In this document: piece after piece, positions 45,909 to 55,256 of the stretch | How the letters are laid out: every line of letters begins with the position of its first letter | How positions within the stretch are numbered: position 1 is the first letter of the stretch | NCBI GenBank assembly: GCA_963705955.1 | Contig: CAVPLH010000006.1 | Span: 992,001 to 1,056,000, forward strand | DNA: 64,000 bases | Direction: 5' to 3' | Origin: WHSW01 sp963705955 | Lineage (GTDB): Bacteria > Actinomycetota > Thermoleophilia > Solirubrobacterales > 70-9 | The notes under the pieces: generated by a model | Told to the model about the DNA's origin: nothing | Databases searched by the model: none | What the model saw: the letters and a program-made list of their open reading frames with translations, nothing else | Made by a program: the position numbers and the translations under genes

Positions 45909-46537
45909 AGCAGGTCCCTGTAGAGCGTGTAGGTGCCGACCAGCTCGCCCTCGTCGAGCACGTGCCCCTCGATCGCACCGCGGACGTCGTCGAGCTTGAA
46001 CTCGCCCTCGAGCCCGAGGCTGGGAACGTCGAGCGCGTAGACGACGAAGTGGTAGTGGTGGAGGCGCTCGTCGTTGAACGGCGGAAACGGTCCGTCGTAG
46101 TTGCCGTAGGTCCCCTCCATGTCGGGGTCTCCAGCGAGGAAGTCGGTGTAGCTGTTGACGCCGGCGACCCCGTACTCGGTCTCGCCGGGCGGCTTGCCTC
46201 CGACCACGATCTCGGTCGACCCGGCGCCCTCCGGTAGCTCGGTCACCTCCGGCGAGATGTCGACCAGCAGCCAGTGGGTGAAGTCGGCCCGCTCGGCGTC
46301 GACGGGGAGCGTTCTGTCCTCCTGGTTGGCGTCGGAGGCGTCGGCGGGGACGTCGGGGTCGTAGACGATCACGACGAACGACTGGGTGCCCTCGGGATGG
46401 CCCGACCAGCGCAGGTGCGGGCTGCGGTTGCCGCCCTCGGCAGCCGCCCCGCCGCTGCCGTCCGGGACCCCGAACGAGTGATCGTCGGGCACCCGCTCGC
46501 CGTGCGTGATCGTGTCGCTCTCGACCTTCAGGGCCAT
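45905..46537 (-). CDS. YbhB/YbcL-type PEBP (Raf kinase inhibitor-like) protein
   Basis: This soluble protein of 210 residues is a phosphatidylethanolamine-binding-protein family member. Hallmarks are RSPHLRWSGHPEGTQSFVVI, VYDPDVP, DFTHWLLVDI, YGNYDGPFPP and HHYHFVVYALDVP, which line the anion-binding pocket. No signal peptide is present. The bacterial role is not settled. It starts at ATG 46537 with a purine-rich AAGGAGACAG upstream. Confidence 0.92.
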   Translation of the reverse strand: MALKVESDTITHGERVPDDHSFGVPDGSGGAAAEGGNRSPHLRWSGHPEGTQSFVVIVYDPDVPADASDANQEDRTLPVDAERADFTHWLLVDISPEVTELPEGAGSTEIVVGGKPPGETEYGVAGVNSYTDFLAGDPDMEGTYGNYDGPFPPFNDERLHHYHFVVYALDVPSLGLEGEFKLDDVRGAIEGHVLDEGELVGTYTLYRDLL

Positions 46538-46583
46538 CTTCTGTCTCCTTCGGTTTCCCTTGACCGCGGCGCAGTCTATGCAG

Positions 46584-47647
46584 TCAGTAGCGCAGCAACG
46601 CGACCGCGCCGTCGCGCCCGGCGAGCGTCTCGGCGGCCGAGCCCTCGACCGGGGTCACCCTGGCGTCGGTCGCCAGCGCCCGCTGGATCAGCAGCTCGCT
46701 GATCGGAACGCCGTCGCGGCGTTCCCATTCGCGGGTCGCGTCGAAGATCACGTGGTGCGCGCGCCCCTCGGCGAGCGTCTCGAGCACCTCCTCGGGCCCG
46801 AGCGCAGCTCCGTTGCGCGATCCGATCGCCCGCTCGACCTGCGCGATCAGCTCCTGCTCGCGGGCGCGGTTGAGCCCGTCGAGCTGCTCGTCGACGCGAG
46901 CGGCGATCTCCGGCGCGGCGGCGCGGATCAGATCGTGATGGACCTCGTGGATCCGGCCGGCTGAGCGCCCCGAGGCCGCGGGTCAGCAACTTCGGACGAT
47001 CGGCCTCTCCGATCACCAGCAGCTGACGCCAGGCCCGATCGCCGTAGCGGGAGGCGACGAGGCTCCCCGCCTGTTTCAGGAATCGCTCCCGATTGTGGTC
47101 GAGGCGCTGGGCGTACTGGTCGCGTCCCGATGCGCTGACGCCGGTCCCGGCGGTCGGATCGCGTCGGGGCGCCTTTCTCTCGTGCCAGTCGAGGCTCGTC
47201 ACCTCGAGCTCCCATCCGTCGAGCTCGCCGATCTCGCCCAGCGTCCATTCGAGCACCCTGACGGCCTCGATCGAGACGACGACCACCCCGAACGGCCCAG
47301 CCGTCGTCGAGGATCCGCATCAGCGGCTCGAGCCGGGGGAGGTCTCCCTGCGCGACCGTGGTCTCGCCGGAGGCGATCTGAAAGCCGCGCCAGATCTCCC
47401 GCCGCGCGCCGCCCAGCTCGACGAAACCGACCTGGGTGCGACCGCGTGGCAGCGGCGAGTCCGGCGGGAACCTCGCGAGGACACGCTCCCCGCCGCCCCG
47501 ATCGACGCCGGCGAGCTTGTTCTTGAGGTCGATCCGCCAGCCTTCGCTGCGGTCGGCGGGGTCGATCTCGACGTAGACCGAGACGACACCCCCCTCTGGA
47601 GCCCACCCGGTGAGCTCGTCGAGGAGCTGCGTTCCCGCGTCTGGCAT
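46584..47647 (-). CDS. Bacterial release-factor-like (baeRF/VLRF1-type) protein, two frameshifts
   Basis: This resembles bacterial relatives of archaeal/eukaryotic release factor 1 that are thought to act on stalled ribosomes. The N-terminal part has SVYVEIDPADRSEGW and LMRILDD, the middle VVVVSIEAVRVLEWTLGEI and RLDHNRERFLKQAGSLVAS then WRQLLVIGEADRPKLL, and the C-terminal part AHHVIFDATREWERRDGV. The frame changes near 47290 and near 46970. Joined, it has about 355 residues. The family match is from memory of the layout; a profile search would settle the subfamily. Confidence 0.65.
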
Positions 47648-47688
47648 CAGTTACTTCTACCCTAGGCCGCCGCTTCGACGCATGCAGC

Positions 47689-48789
47689 TCAGTCGACGAC
47701 CTGCAGAGCCTTCGGTAGCGAGCTCAGGTTGCGGTAACCGTCGGCGGTGACCGCGACCAGATCCTCGATCCTGACCCCGAACCGCCCCGGCACGTACACG
47801 CCGGGCTCGACCGTGACCACATCGCGCTCGGCGAGCACGTCGTCGGAGCTCTTGCCGAGCCGCGGCGCCTCGTGGACCTCGATCCCGACGCCGTGGCCGA
47901 GGCCGTGCCCGAAGTGCTCGCCGTGGCCGCCGTCACGGATGACCGAGCGCGCGAACTCGTCGGCCTGTTCGCCACCGATCCCGGGCGCGATCTCCTCCAA
48001 CGCCGCGGCCTGGGCCGTCCGTACGAGCTCGTAGACGTCGCGCGCCTCGGCGTCCGGCTCGCCCGCGGCGAAGGTCCGGGTGCAGTCCGAGCAATAGCCG
48101 TCGAGCAGTGCGCCCATGTCCCAGACGACGAGCTCGCCGTCGCCGATCGGGCGGTCGGACGGTGTCGCGTGAGGCTGGGCGCCGTTCTGTGCCGCGGCGA
48201 CGATCGCCGGGAACGCGGGCTCGCCGCCGAGCTCGCGGATTCGCGCCTCGGCGGCTCGGGCGACGTCGAGCTCCGTGCGCCCCGCGAGCCCGCCGCCGAG
48301 CACGTCCTCGTAGACCTGGTCGGCGAGCCTCGCCGCAGCGGCGATCGCCTCGAGCTCGGCGTCGTCCTTGCGCCGTCTCAGCTCCTCGACGACTCCGCCG
48401 ACCGCGACCAGCTCGACATCCGAGGACTCGAGCTGCTCGGTCAGCTTGCGCAGGTTGGCGACGCTGGTCGAGACGTCGTCGTAACCGACTCTTCCGGAGA
48501 GGTGCGAGGCGAGCTCGGGAAGCAGGCGCGCCTTCGCCGTGACCCGCTCGAAGGCGTCGCCGACCTCACGCTCGGCACGCTCGCCGTAGCGGAAGTCGGT
48601 GATGAAGACGCGGGTCTGCGGGCCGACCACGGCAAGAGCGCTGGTACCGGCAAAGCCGGTCAGCCAGCGGCAGTTCGCGATCGCGTCGGGGCCGGAGTCG
48701 CCCGGGCGGACGAGGTCGCCGACGATCAGCTGGTCCAGATCGCGCTCGGCAACCGCAGCGGCGAGCCGGTCGGCGCGCTCGGCGCTCAC
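47689..48789 (-). CDS. pepQ: M24 family Xaa-Pro peptidase
   Basis: This cleaves Xaa-Pro bonds in peptides, or acts as a prolidase, with two metal ions. The catalytic domain starts near residue 130. Ligands lie in VVWDMGALLDGYCSD (two Asp), HFGHGLGHGVGIEVHE (His), VVTVEPGVYVPG (Glu) and GVRIEDLVAV (Glu). The 366-residue size and the place between aroQ and efp match the actinobacterial aro-pepQ-efp order, although accessory genes now separate it from efp. Its start overlaps the aroQ stop by four bases. Confidence 0.92.
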   Translation of the reverse strand: MSAERADRLAAAVAERDLDQLIVGDLVRPGDSGPDAIANCRWLTGFAGTSALAVVGPQTRVFITDFRYGERAEREVGDAFERVTAKARLLPELASHLSGRVGYDDVSTSVANLRKLTEQLESSDVELVAVGGVVEELRRRKDDAELEAIAAAARLADQVYEDVLGGGLAGRTELDVARAAEARIRELGGEPAFPAIVAAAQNGAQPHATPSDRPIGDGELVVWDMGALLDGYCSDCTRTFAAGEPDAEARDVYELVRTAQAAALEEIAPGIGGEQADEFARSVIRDGGHGEHFGHGLGHGVGIEVHEAPRLGKSSDDVLAERDVVTVEPGVYVPGRFGVRIEDLVAVTADGYRNLSSLPKALQVVD

Positions 48790-49239
48790 GCTCCCAGCTC
48801 CCGCTTCAGGAGCTCGAGCGCCTCGCGGTAGCCCTCGGGCCCCTTGCCCGAAACCTTGGCGATCACGAGTCCGTCGAGCACCGAGACCCGCCGCCAGTCC
48901 TCGCGCTCGGAGACCGCCGAGAGGTGGACCTCGGCCGCCGGGACGTTCGCGATCTCGAGCGCGTCGCGGATCGCCCAGCTGTAGTGCGTCCAGGCGCCCG
49001 GGTTGAGAATCGCCGCGTCGGCGAGCTCGCCGAGGCGGTGCAGCCGCTCGATGTACTCGCCCTCGTCGTTGGTCTGAAACTGGCGCACCTCGAGGTCGAG
49101 CTCGGCGCCGAAGCGACGGATCTGCTGCTCGAGCTCGTCGAGCGTCAGGTCGCCGTAATGCTCAGCCGGCGCGGTGGCCGAGCATGTCGAGGTTGACACC
49201 GTGCAGAACCTCGACCCGATTGTGTGCTGTGGGGCTCAT
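48786..49239 (-). CDS. aroQ: 3-dehydroquinate dehydratase, type II (one frameshift)
   Basis: This catalyses the third step of the shikimate pathway. The type II motif, HGVNLDMLGHRAGEHYGDLTL after joining, carries the catalytic Tyr, and NPGAWTHYSWAIRDAL then VHLSAV the His and substrate contacts. The frame breaks near 49168: one extra T turns AGEHYG into a stop. Across the break the protein has about 150 residues, the usual size. The ATG at 49239 overlaps the aroKB stop (ATGA). An intact gene is expected because the pathway is otherwise complete here. Confidence 0.92.
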
Positions 49240-50783
49240 CGGGCGACCAGCTCGGACACGGCTGCACGCACCCTACCCGGGTCGATCGACTGGCCCGGCC
49301 GCGGCTCCCCGGGCCGCTCGAGCAGGACGAAGCCGAGCCCGGCCGAGGTCCGTTTCTTGTCGCGCTCGAGCGCCGCGAGCACGGCGTCCGTATCGACCTC
49401 GGCGGAGAGCTCGGTCGGCAGGCCGTGGCGCGAGAGCAGCGCCGCGACCTCGTCGCGAAGCCCGTCGGCGCTCGAGAGCCGCAGCGCCGCCAGGAGCCCG
49501 ATCCCGACCGCCTCGCCGTGGCGATAGCGCCGATAGCCGGTCGCCGTCTCGATCGCGTGGCCGACCGTGTGGCCGAGGTTGAGCACCTGGCGCGGGCCGG
49601 CGTCGCGTTCGTCGGCTGCGACCACCTCGAGCTTCGTCCGGGCACACGCGAAGATCAGCTCGTCGAGGTCGCCGGGGTCGAGCTCGTCGATCGCCCTGAC
49701 CCGTTCCCAGAGCGAGCCGCCCACGATCAGCGCCGTCTTGATCACCTCGACGAACCCGGCAGCGAGCTCGGCCCGCGGAAGGGTCGCGAGCGTCGCCGGG
49801 TCGGTGAGCACCGCGGCGGGCTGGTGGTAAGCGCCGACGTAGTTCTTCGCCTCAGGCAGGTCGACCCCCGTCTTCCCGCCGTAGGCGGAGTCCACCTGCG
49901 CGACCAGCGTCGTCGGCACCTGGACGACGTCGATCCCGCGCTGGTAGGTCGCCGCGCAGAAGCCCGCGAGGTCGCCGACGACGCCCCCGCCGAGCGCCGC
50001 CAGGTGGTCGGAACGAGTGACGCCGAGCCGCGCGAGGTCGGCGAGCACCCGCTCGGCTCCGGCCCATGTCTTGGCGCGCTCGCCGGCCGCGACGACGACC
50101 CGGCGCGCCTCGGGGCCGATCCGCTCGGCGAGCAGCGGTCCGACGTCGGAGTCCGTGACGCAGAACGGCTCGCCTTCGTGCGGCCAGTAGCTCCCGAGCA
50201 GGCCGCGGCCGAAGAACGCCGGATACTCGCCCGAGGCGCTCCGCCCCCACGCGAGCCGCGCCGCGGGGAGCTCGCGGAGGGCGAGCAGGGAGGGCAGGGC
50301 GCGGCGCACCGATTCGGCGTCGCCGGGCAGGATCGCGTCGGCGAGCGACTCGTAGTGCGGAATCCGCTCCGCGAGCAGCGCCTCGAAGCGTTCGCGATCG
50401 CGGGCCAGCGGGCGCTTGCCCTCGACCCGGCGCCAGGACGTCTCGGCATCGACCTGCAGCCAGACGACGACGTGGCGCCGGAGCGCCTCGCGGACGCCCT
50501 CGGAGAGCACGCTGCCGCCGCCGAGCGCGATCACGCCGCCGTCGGCCCGATCGAGCAGGCCGGTGGCGAGCGTCGCCTCGTGGCGACGAAACTCGCCCTC
50601 GCCCTCACGGCTGAAGTACTCGTCGATCGAGCAACCGAGCTCGAGCTCGAGCAACTCGTCGGTGTCGAGCGCCTCGAGTCCGGCGTCGCGCGCCGTGCGG
50701 GCCGCGCGCGACTTTCCCGCTCCCATGAAGCCGATGAAGACGAGCGCGGGGGTCGGGCTTGCCGTCGGGCCTAGCGGCGCCAA
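49236..50783 (-). CDS. aroKB: Bifunctional shikimate kinase / 3-dehydroquinate synthase
   Basis: Two shikimate-pathway enzymes are fused in one 515-residue chain. Residues 12-165 are shikimate kinase: Walker A GFMGAGKS (18-25), DELLE with the shikimate contact and ALGGGS. Residues 170-515 are 3-dehydroquinate synthase: LAALGGGVVGDLAGF (NAD), DSAYGGKTGVD, LNLGHTVGHAIE with zinc ligands and GEAVGIGL. The steps are not consecutive in the pathway. In Mycobacterium the same two genes are adjacent but separate. The start overlaps the aroC stop by 13 bases. Confidence 0.95.
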   Translation of the reverse strand: MAPLGPTASPTPALVFIGFMGAGKSRAARTARDAGLEALDTDELLELELGCSIDEYFSREGEGEFRRHEATLATGLLDRADGGVIALGGGSVLSEGVREALRRHVVVWLQVDAETSWRRVEGKRPLARDRERFEALLAERIPHYESLADAILPGDAESVRRALPSLLALRELPAARLAWGRSASGEYPAFFGRGLLGSYWPHEGEPFCVTDSDVGPLLAERIGPEARRVVVAAGERAKTWAGAERVLADLARLGVTRSDHLAALGGGVVGDLAGFCAATYQRGIDVVQVPTTLVAQVDSAYGGKTGVDLPEAKNYVGAYHQPAAVLTDPATLATLPRAELAAGFVEVIKTALIVGGSLWERVRAIDELDPGDLDELIFACARTKLEVVAADERDAGPRQVLNLGHTVGHAIETATGYRRYRHGEAVGIGLLAALRLSSADGLRDEVAALLSRHGLPTELSAEVDTDAVLAALERDKKRTSAGLGFVLLERPGEPRPGQSIDPGRVRAAVSELVAR

Positions 50784-51937
50784 TCGATCCGCTCCCGGTA
50801 CGCCTGAACGGCGGCGCGAGCGTCGTCGATGTGATCGCCGCCGAACTTCTCGCGGTAGGCGCGCGCCAGCACCAGCGCGACCATCGCCTCGCCGACCACC
50901 CCGGCCGCCGGGACGACCGTCGAGTCGGTGCGCTCGCGCATCGCCTGCGCCGGCTGCTTCGTCTCGGTGTCGACCGAGCGCAGCGGCTTGGTCAGGGTCG
51001 AGATCGGCTTCAGCGCACCGCGGACGACGAGTGGCTCGCCGTTCGACATCCCGCCCTCGACGCCGCCGGCGTGATTCGACTCGCGGTGATACCCGCGCTC
51101 GTCCGACCAGAAGATCTCGTCGTGTGACTGCGAGCCCGGCAACGCCGCGACCTCCCAGGCCTCGCCCACCGAGACGCCCTTGACGGCCTGGATCGAGACC
51201 ACCGCTCGGGCGAGGCGGCCGTCGAGGCGCTCGTCCCAGGCGACGTAGGAGCCGAGCCCGGGCACGAGGCCGAAGGCGCGGACCTCGAACACGCCGCCGA
51301 GGCTCTCGTTCAGCTTCCGCAGCCGGTCGATCTCGGCGACCATCCGCTCGCCGGCGTCGACGTCCAGACAGCGGACCGGCGACTCGTCGACGTCGGCGAA
51401 GTCCGCCGCGGTGAGATCATCGCGTTCGGGCGCCGCCACCGAGGCGATCCGCAACACGTGGCTATGGACGCTGACGCCGAGCGCCGCGAGGAACTCCTTC
51501 GCAAGGGCGCCGGCGGCCACCCGGGCGGCGGTCTCGCGGGCGCTGGCGCGCTCGAGAACGTTGCGGACGTCGCGATGTCCGTACTTCTGCGCCCCGACGA
51601 GGTCGGCGTGCCCGGGTCGCGGGAGGTGCGATTCCTCGACCTCGGCGTCGACCGGCCAGGGGTTCATGCGCTCGTCCCAGTTCGCGTAGTCGCGGTTCGC
51701 GACCAGCATCGCGACCGGGCTCCCGAGCGTGCGCCCGTGGCGGATCCCCGAGCGCACCTCGACCGCGTCGCGCTCGATCTTCATCCGCCCGCCGCGGCCG
51801 TGTCCGAGCTGGCGGCGCGCCATCTCGAGGTCGATCCGCTCACGGCTGAGCTCGAGGCCCGCGGGCAGCCCCTCGACGATCGCGACGAGGCCGGGCCCGT
51901 GCGACTCGCCGGCGGTTGTGAAGCGAAAGGCCGCCAT
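50771..51937 (-). CDS. aroC: Chorismate synthase
   Basis: This makes chorismate from EPSP using reduced FMN. The 388-residue protein begins with FRFTTAGESHGPGLVAIVEG, has RQLGHGRGGRMKIE and the family signature around ERASARETAARVAAG, and ends with the FMN-contact region near SVDTETKQ and RERTDSTVVPAAGVVGE. All key elements are present. It is followed by aroKB and aroQ in one operon. Confidence 0.97.
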   Translation of the reverse strand: MAAFRFTTAGESHGPGLVAIVEGLPAGLELSRERIDLEMARRQLGHGRGGRMKIERDAVEVRSGIRHGRTLGSPVAMLVANRDYANWDERMNPWPVDAEVEESHLPRPGHADLVGAQKYGHRDVRNVLERASARETAARVAAGALAKEFLAALGVSVHSHVLRIASVAAPERDDLTAADFADVDESPVRCLDVDAGERMVAEIDRLRKLNESLGGVFEVRAFGLVPGLGSYVAWDERLDGRLARAVVSIQAVKGVSVGEAWEVAALPGSQSHDEIFWSDERGYHRESNHAGGVEGGMSNGEPLVVRGALKPISTLTKPLRSVDTETKQPAQAMRERTDSTVVPAAGVVGEAMVALVLARAYREKFGGDHIDDARAAVQAYRERIDWRR

Positions 51938-51953
51938 CTGGCGGCAAGGCTAC

Positions 51954-52406
51954 TCAGCCGGAGGGCAGGAACTCGTCCAGATACCAGTCGACGATCCCGT
52001 CCCCGAACCAGAGCCCGATCACGCCGCCGAGCGCCAGAAACGGCCCGAACGGGATCGCCCGCTTGCGCGCGGCCGCACCGTGGCGGGCGATCATCGCGAC
52101 CCCGAACAGAGCGCCGGCGGCGAGGCCGATCAGCAACGCCGGCGCCACCGCGCGGCCCAGATACAGGCCGAGCATCGCGACGAGCTTCACGTCACCCATC
52201 CCCATTCCCCGCGGGTACGCGAGCGCGACCAGCAACAGGGCACCACCGGCGGCCGCGGCGGCGACCGCGCGCTCGCCGAGGCTCGAGGGGTCGGAAACGG
52301 CGACGATCGCGACCGCGGCCAGGGCGCCGGCGAGCACGATCGCGTTCGGGATCAGTCGCAGCTCGAGGTCGGTGAGCGTGACCGCGACCAGCACCGTGCA
52401 GAGCAC
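51954..52406 (-). CDS. A24 family prepilin peptidase (short)
   Basis: This membrane aspartyl protease removes leader peptides of type IV prepilin-like proteins. The two catalytic Asp residues are in TLTDLELRLIPN and GMGMGDVKLVAMLG. Several membrane helices surround them. The GTG at 52406 starts inside the first helix; the same frame stays open about 140 bases upstream and encodes a plausible extra helix, but has no ordinary start codon. The N-terminal methylase domain of full-length PilD is missing. The place between aroC and aroE is conserved in actinobacteria. Confidence 0.82.
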   Translation of the reverse strand: MLCTVLVAVTLTDLELRLIPNAIVLAGALAAVAIVAVSDPSSLGERAVAAAAAGGALLLVALAYPRGMGMGDVKLVAMLGLYLGRAVAPALLIGLAAGALFGVAMIARHGAAARKRAIPFGPFLALGGVIGLWFGDGIVDWYLDEFLPSG

Positions 52407-52591
52407 GAGCCCGAGGACGAGCTCCGCGAGGTCGCCCGCGCCGAGGATCAGGTACGTGGCGCCGTATAGCGCACCGAGCCCGGCGACGGGGTAACGCCGC
52501 GAGACCGCGGCCCACGAGCGCAGAAGTGCTGCGATGGCGGGGCCAATCCTAAGCGGTCCCCCCTCGGAGGCCGAGCACTACGCTGCGGCCG

Positions 52592-53044
52592 GTGGCCGCC
52601 CGCCGTCTGCTCATCATCATGATCGTGCTGCTCGTGCTCTCGAGCCTCGCCGCCGTGCTGATCCCGGTCAAGCCCGCCCCGGAGCCGAAGGCACACCCGA
52701 CGACGACGACCGAGCCCGCGATCCCGCCGCCGCCGGAGGGCGCCCTGGTCAAGCGGGTGATCGACGCCGCGGCCAAGCACCCGGCGACGATCCGGCTGGC
52801 GCCCGGAGACCAGCTCGATCTCGACGTCAGGTCGCCTCGCCCCGACCAGGTCGAGATCCCCGGCTTCGGCGAGCTGGAGGACACCGACCCGGACTTCGCC
52901 GCGCACTTCGACCTGCTCGCCTTCGATCCCGGCACCTTCCCGATCCGCCTCGTCCGGGCGAACCGGGTGATCGGGCGGATCGTCGTCTCGATGCCGCGGA
53001 AGTCGGAGCCGAAGCGCGATCGCCGACAGGGCGCCGGCGGCTGA
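52592..53044 (+). CDS. Membrane-anchored protein with extracytoplasmic beta domain
   Basis: This encodes 150 residues from a GTG start. A strong membrane helix (LLIIMIVLLVLSSLAAVLI) is followed by a Pro/Thr linker and a domain with APGDQLDLDVRSP, DLLAFDPGTFPIRL and NRVIGRIVVS, which suggests a cupredoxin-like or other beta sandwich. No copper ligands are visible. The gene is divergent from the prepilin peptidase gene and precedes the phosphodiesterase gene in the same direction. Confidence 0.65.
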   Translation: MAARRLLIIMIVLLVLSSLAAVLIPVKPAPEPKAHPTTTTEPAIPPPPEGALVKRVIDAAAKHPATIRLAPGDQLDLDVRSPRPDQVEIPGFGELEDTDPDFAAHFDLLAFDPGTFPIRLVRANRVIGRIVVSMPRKSEPKRDRRQGAGG

Positions 53045-53113
53045 GGTCTCGCCCTTTTCCCGCGTCCGGCGACCCGACATCGCTTCGCTTGCGATGTCAG
53101 TCTCTGACCCAGC

Positions 53114-55256
53114 GTGGACCGACCCAAGACCCAGCAACGGCACTCGCCGGTTCGGCTCCTGGCGCGGGGGGCGGTGGTCCTGGTCTTCGACGCCGCCGTG
53201 CTGCTGCTGCTCTCGGAGATCCTCTCCGGCTTCGTCCTCGACGGACCCGCCGCGGCGCTCGGCACGGCCGCGGTCATGGGCGTCCTCAATGCCGCGATCT
53301 GGCCGACGCTTTCGCGCTTCGCGCTCCCGCTCACGGTCCTCACGCTCGGCCTCGCGGGCCTGATCCTGAACGGGGTCGTGTTCGTGATCGCGGTCAGCCT
53401 CGTCGCGGGCGCCTCGATCGACGGCCTCTTCGAGGCGGTAGTGGTGACGATCGGTCTCACGGTGATCACCGCGATCACCTCCTCGCTGCTGGCGATCGAC
53501 GACGACGATTCCTGGTACCGCAACGTCGTCGCCCGCCAGGCGCGCCGGGAGCGCGACCGGGTCGAGACCGATGTCCCCGGAATCGTCTTCTGCGAGATCG
53601 ACGGCCTCGCCTACGAAATCGCCTCGCGGGCGCTACGCGACGGGACGGCGCCGAACCTCTCCCGCTGGGTGCGCGACGAAGCGCACCGGTTCGAGCGCTG
53701 GGAGACCGACTGGTCGTCGCAGACGGGCGCCTGCCAGGCCGGCCTGCTGCACGGCTCGAACCACGACATGCCGGCGTTTCGCTGGTGGGAGAAGGATCGA
53801 GGCGCCGCGATCGTCACCAACCACCCGCGCGACGCGGAGGAGATCGAGCGCCGTCACTCCGACGGGCGCGGCCTGCTGCACGCCGACGGCGCCAGCCGGG
53901 CGAACATCCTCTCCGGCGACGCTCCCCACTCGATGCTGACGATGAGCACCGTGCTGCGACGGCGGCGGCCGATCGGACGCGACTACGCAGCCTACTTCGC
54001 CTCGCCCTACGCGGTCTCGAAGACGCTCGTCGCCGCGCTTGCCGAGATCGGCCGCGAGCGCCGCGCCCAGGCCCGCCAGCGACGCCGCGACGTCCGTCCC
54101 CGGATCGCCCGCTCGCGCGTCTACGCGGCGGTGCGCGCCTGGGCGACGGTCGTCCAACTCGACCTCCAGGTTGCGTCGGTGGTCGACGACATGCTCTCGG
54201 GGCGGCCGGTGATCTACACCACCTTCCTCGCCTACGACGAGGTCGCCCACCACTCCGGGATCGAGCGAGCGGACACGCTCGCCGTGCTGGCCAAGGTCGA
54301 CCGCCAGATCGGCCGGATCGCCTCCGCCGCCGATGACGCGCCGCGCCCCTACCGGATCATCGTCCTCGCCGACCACGGTCAGTCGCAGGGCGCGACCTTC
54401 CTGCAGCGCTACGGGCTGACGCTCGAGCAACTCGTCTCGGAGGCCTGCGAGGCGACCGATGTCGACGCCGACGCGAGTGGCGGCGACGAAGCCCTCTCGT
54501 ACCTGAGCGCGGGCCTGACCGAGATGGTGCGCGACGACACGACCGCGGCGAGGGCGGTCCGCACGGCGACACGAGGACGCACCGACGAGGGTGTCGTCGC
54601 GCTCGGCGGTCCCGACGGCTCCGGCCGCGCCGACGAAGGCGAGGCCGAGGCGCTCCCCGAGGTCTCGGTGATGGCCTCGGGCTGCCTCGGCCTGATCAGC
54701 TTCCCGCGGGAGCCGGGCCGGGTGACGCTGGAGCGGCTCTCCGGGCTTCACCCGCGGCTGCTCGACGCCCTCCGCCACCATCCCGGGATCGGCTTCGTGC
54801 TCGTGCGCTCCGAACGCGACGGTGCTCTGGCGATCGGCGCCGGCGGGATCAACCATCTCGACCGCGGTCTGCGTCGAGGGCGCCGATCCGCTCGCCCCGT
54901 TCGGCCCCAACGCCGCCGACCATGTGCGGCGCACCGATCGCTTCGAGCACTGCCCCGACCTGGTCGTCAACAGCACCTACTGGCCGGCGATGGGCGAGGT
55001 GGCGGCGTTCGAGGAGCTGGTCGGCTCCCACGGCGGCATGGGCGGCGGCCAGTCGTTTCCGTTCATCCTCTTTCCCTCCGAGCTCGAGTGGCCGGCGGAG
55101 CCGGTCGTCGGCGCCGAGAACGTGCATCGGATCCTGCGGCGCTGGCTCGCCGGGCTCGGGCAGGTGGCCTACGCCGAGCCGCGGGGCGCGAGCTCGACCG
55201 AATCGCCGGGATCGAGGACCGCCGCCTCGACCCCCGGCGCCAGCGCGGCGAGCTGA
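53114..55256 (+). CDS. Holin-like membrane domain fused to type I phosphodiesterase (one frameshift)
   Basis: The N-terminal 140 residues have four membrane helices of the phage-holin-like (DUF/mycobacterial 4-TMS) type. The rest is an alkaline-phosphatase-superfamily phosphodiesterase/nucleotide pyrophosphatase: FCEIDGLAYE (metal Asp), DWSSQTGACQAG (nucleophile region), FLAYDEVAHHSG and VLADHGQSQG (metal Asp and His). A one-base frame change near 54850 separates GAGGINHLD from VEGADPLAPFGPNAADHV. The joined protein has about 715 residues. The substrate may be a lipid- or wall-linked phosphodiester; that is inference. The tail overlaps the UlaG-like gene. Confidence 0.8.
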
